In this document: in pieces, positions 63,997 to 64,000 of the stretch
Layout: each line of letters opens with the position of its first letter
Numbering within the stretch: the stretch's first letter is position 1
Source of the DNA: a virus
Direction: 5' to 3' (one strand)
Virus record (IMG/VR): IMGVR_UViG_3300036791_001578
Span: 1 to 64,000 of that record
DNA: 64,000 nucleotides
Notes under the pieces: model-generated
Database searches by the model: none
What the model was told of the DNA's origin: nothing
The model's input: the letters and a program-made list of their open reading frames with translations, nothing else
Translations under genes and position numbers: made by a program

Positions 63997-64000
63997 TTCC

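Overview
The window looks like part of a tailed double-stranded DNA phage (Caudoviricetes) or a prophage/metagenomic phage contig. It encodes a large terminase, a portal, a prohead-protease-like protein, a probable major capsid protein, an endolysin/holin pair, a RecT-type annealase, several virion fibres and many short overlapping genes. The long portal, the tail-collar and collagen-like fibres, and the proline/His-Pro-Ile repeat protein beside the putative capsid gene suggest a podovirus-like virion, but this is inference. No ribosomal, tRNA or housekeeping gene was recognised by eye, and the host cannot be named from the sequence. Small secreted proteins and a polysaccharide-lyase-like protein with a Sec signal suggest a bacterium rich in surface polysaccharide.

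Layout. Positions 1-3119 hold a leftward gene cut by the window edge, then a compact rightward operon of small genes, including a KTSC-domain protein. Positions 3114-31641 are almost entirely leftward and carry much of the morphogenesis set: glycosyltransferase, scaffold-like protein, portal, a duplicated structural protein, fibres, putative capsid, endolysin and holin, large terminase, a secreted beta-helix protein, a collagen-like fibre and two homing-endonuclease-like genes. Positions 31.7-52.6 kb form a mosaic accessory/early region with both strands used: two convergent glycosyltransferase-like genes, VRR-NUC nuclease, RecT, an ADP-ribosyltransferase-like gene between direct repeats, many small phage proteins, a 1368-residue giant protein, a prohead-protease-like gene, small HTH/RHH regulators and a cluster of tiny membrane proteins. 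Positions 52.6-64 kb are leftward structural genes ending in three tandem tail-collar paralogues and a large N-terminal fibre/baseplate-like protein.

The most unusual system is a YcaO-TfuA gene pair at 56.8-59.5 kb, inserted between virion genes. In cellular genomes YcaO with TfuA makes backbone thioamides in peptides or proteins. All three YcaO ATP-site regions and the TfuA core are intact here. A 23-codon ORF lies between the two genes. The pair overlaps its structural neighbours by 41 and 20 bases, so it looks built into the late structural operon and may modify a virion protein or make a small modified peptide.

Other notable elements are a 30-bp spaced direct repeat bracketing the ADP-ribosyltransferase-like gene, a 21-bp motif duplicated in inverted orientation ahead of two accessory operons, several strong palindromes, and an intact leftward sigma70-type promoter with a long leader ahead of the giant gene. 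All calls rest on reading the translated sequence; no database search was run.
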